A DNA stretch of 64,000 nt from positions 4,822,862-4,886,861 of the forward strand of contig BROE01000024.1 of NCBI GenBank assembly GCA_036571765.1, given 5' to 3'. Source of the stretch: Plecoglossus altivelis (taxonomy: Eukaryota; Chordata; Actinopteri; Osmeriformes; Plecoglossidae). The notes beneath the pieces are model-generated. The model was not told the DNA's origin. It searched no databases and worked only from the letters and a program-made list of their open reading frames with translations. A program made the translations under genes and the position numbers. Positions 62,301 to 64,000 of this stretch are shown here, piece after piece; the first letter of the stretch is position 1, and each line of letters opens with the position of its first letter.

Positions 62301-64000
62301 TCCCATCTACCGAGGCAAGTTTGCTCTACTCGTTGATGATGGAAGTGTTCTCGTCTGTGCCATCAACTTTCTGAAGTACTTCAATATTCTTTCAGAGCGC
62401 TGAAGGAGTATGACCCTCATGTGGACATCATTCTTAATGGCAGACTTGGGTACCTGACAGTGGGCAGAGAAGGTGTATTACATATAGAAGATACTGAGCA
62501 GCCAGACGACGCCTGTTTATGACTCTATTAAGTCATAGTCACTGGAACAAACGTTGTCTTTCTTCAGGCTGTCCCATGAGAATTCAGTTCTTTGTCAGTC
62601 CTTCAGACATCCTCCTGGGGTTGTCAGGACCAGGTAAAGCAGGTTACTGTGTTTCACATACGCACGCATTCATTATTGACTTCATGGTCTTGGCTAATGA
62701 CAAAGTTCTCCTGATATCAGAGAGAGAAGGTGTTGGCCAGGTGACTCTGGTGACAGTCGCACCTAGTGACTCCACCCACAAACTCCAGATGACATCACTG
62801 ATCCCACAACCACCTCAGCTTGACTGTCAAGGGTACATATGACGGCGTTGACTGTCATCTTGTCAACTCAATAGTGAAGTCATCCTTTCAGGCTGGTCAC
62901 CTCGTGCCAGCTCTTGCTCTCTCTCGCTCGCTCGCTGGAGTTAATGTTTCTTTCTTTCCTTTGCCAGCGACCCAGTGTTCTGCCCTCTGACTGAGGTGAC
63001 ATGTGAGTCTCTGCCTGCCTACTTCCTTCTCAAGCTGCAACCACCGCTGCCTGTGCTCTCTGCTTTCATCAACAAAATCAAGCAAATCACAGGTTTGATC
63101 TGTTCAGGTTCAAATGTGACCCATCCCTTCTAGGTTTGTTAGCCCTTTCCTGTGATGCTGATGTTATCCTGGTGTGTGATTCACAATATCTCTCTGTGCT
63201 GTTGTCTGTTTCGTAGGTGTTGCCATACCAGAAACTGAACAGCAGTGGGCGCCCTTACCCCAGCTTTTGATGGACTTATCCGGGGGAAGGAACTGGAATG
63301 AAACCTTATCTGGGCAGGAGTCAGACTCCTACTTCATTGTGGTATTCCTTCAGGAACAGTGTGTACCTCTCTTAAATGAGTCATTTACAATATTCATCTT
63401 CTGTTTCCATCCCTCACTCCCCCCAGCCGCTGCCTGGTGAACTGCAGCGCTATGTGGTCCCAGGGACGGCGTGGAGTGAAGGGGGTTCTAAAGCATCTGT
63501 GGTGGGCAGCATCCCTTTCACTCACCCGGCCCACGTCCCTGCCCTGCTGGAAGTCCTGCGCCATCAGTGTACCATCAACACCCTGCTGGCCAGCTGTGTG
63601 CCCACCACGACCCACCGCTGCTCAGGTGAGTGTCTGGCGGCCCTGGTGTCAGTGGGCGACGCGCAGTGCTGAGTCATGACAGCATGTGTCGATGGTAATG
63701 GCTCGTCTGCGTCGTCTAATGTGCCCTTCAGGATCGTCTGTGTGTGATCTGTACTGCGAGGTCCTTCCTGTGTGCGAGTCCAGCTTCTCCGTGACCTTTC
63801 ACCTCTCTGAGAGCAACTCTCTTTATGTGTGTAAGTCAGGCCAAAATACTGGATGTGAGGTAGTATTTTGAGGATCCGAGATTCACTTTGTACTTTTTTA
63901 ATATGATCGTATGAAACGATTCCTTTCAATAGTGGTTGTGCATGTGGAAGACTCCCGACATCTTGGATGCAGCCTGTTTGCTGCAGGATTAGAACACTCA
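59350..64000 (+). CDS. MED1-family Mediator subunit, diverged paralogue (5' part, 16 exons, truncated by window end)
   Basis: Encodes the N-terminal 471 codons of a Mediator subunit 1 relative. MED1 contacts nuclear receptors and other activators and sits in the Mediator middle module (family knowledge). Exons: 59350-59368, 59564-59646, 61122-61197, 61475-61529, 61707-61839, 61940-61968, 62042-62113, 62240-62314, 62396-62472, 62568-62633, 62721-62832, 62968-63092, 63217-63341, 63427-63625, 63732-63830, 63933-64000. Phases agree across all junctions. Borders are GT-AG except the GC donor at 62,315. Alignable landmarks include GSHLS, DLFYLEV, DVKVAQHGE, GYLT, FFVSPSDIL and FSVTFHL, in the order of human MED1. 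Identity to human MED1 looks only moderate, about half in the best segment by eye, so I think this is a MED1-like paralogue rather than canonical med1. The receptor-binding LXXLL boxes of MED1 would lie beyond the window, but LLKLL at 127-131 fits the motif. Confidence 0.92.
59369..61121 (+). other. MED1-like introns 1 and 2
   Basis: Apart from exon 2 (59,564-59,646) this span is intronic. Intron 2 is by far the longest (about 1.5 kb). It carries a short (AC)n run at 60,425-60,442 and no further frame compatible with the MED1 family. Phase continuity from exon 2 to exon 3 shows no exon is missing. Confidence 0.7.
60425..60442. repeat. Short (AC)n run in MED1-like intron 2
   Basis: Nearly pure AC run of 18 bp. 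Confidence 0.9.
62315..62316 (+). other. GC splice donor of MED1-like intron 8
   Basis: The exon ends ...CCGAG followed by GCAAGT, and the acceptor TTTCAG ends at 62,395. No GT donor keeps the frame, and the neighbouring exons match MED1. AG|GCAAGT is the usual context of GC-AG introns. Confidence 0.85.

Overview
This window is vertebrate nuclear DNA, almost certainly from a teleost fish. It shows short GT-AG introns in the gene-dense part, very many long dinucleotide tracts, a teleost-style palindromic hAT-type MITE, and protein families that are clearly vertebrate. There are no operons, phage or CRISPR arrays. All coding content I can support lies in the right-hand 18 kb. The left 45 kb contains no exon I can recognise.

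Layout. (1) About 1-45,100: a long non-coding stretch with CT/GA and TG microsatellites, one MITE (17,074-17,284), AT-rich blocks with homeodomain-type sites that may be conserved enhancers, and a tandem duplication with a period near 3.9 kb (about 23,895-31,650). The two copies are nearly identical except for a few indel-rich patches, which looks more like an assembly defect than old biology. (2) 45,993-52,881, minus strand: a complete 14-exon coding sequence for a CDK12/CDK13-type transcriptional kinase of 1401 residues. Several segments identify it as cdk13. (3) 56,598-57,627, minus strand: a complete 4-coding-exon rala small GTPase of 206 residues, with a long 3' UTR and probably a non-coding first exon near 58,921. 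(4) 59,350-64,000 and beyond, plus strand: the first 16 coding exons (471 codons) of a diverged MED1-family Mediator subunit, cut by the window edge.

Gene order is the main point of interest. Mammals have RALA upstream of CDK13 on one chromosome and MED1 head-to-head with CDK12 on another. Here cdk13, rala and a MED1-like gene sit together, with cdk13 and the MED1-like gene pointing away from each other. I infer that this preserves an ancestral CDK12/13-MED1 (plus RAL) cluster from before the vertebrate genome duplications, with the MED1 copy on the CDK13 side later lost in mammals. Both cdk13 and MED1 act in RNA polymerase II transcription. rala is a signalling GTPase with no known link to that process.

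I found no evidence of a new molecular system. The items most worth checking are the retained MED1 paralogue with its GC-AG intron and its stop-free 87-nt intron, the shared rala/MED1-like promoter, and the suspect tandem duplication. Exon borders were deduced by hand from reading frame, splice consensus and family similarity. UTR limits are estimates.
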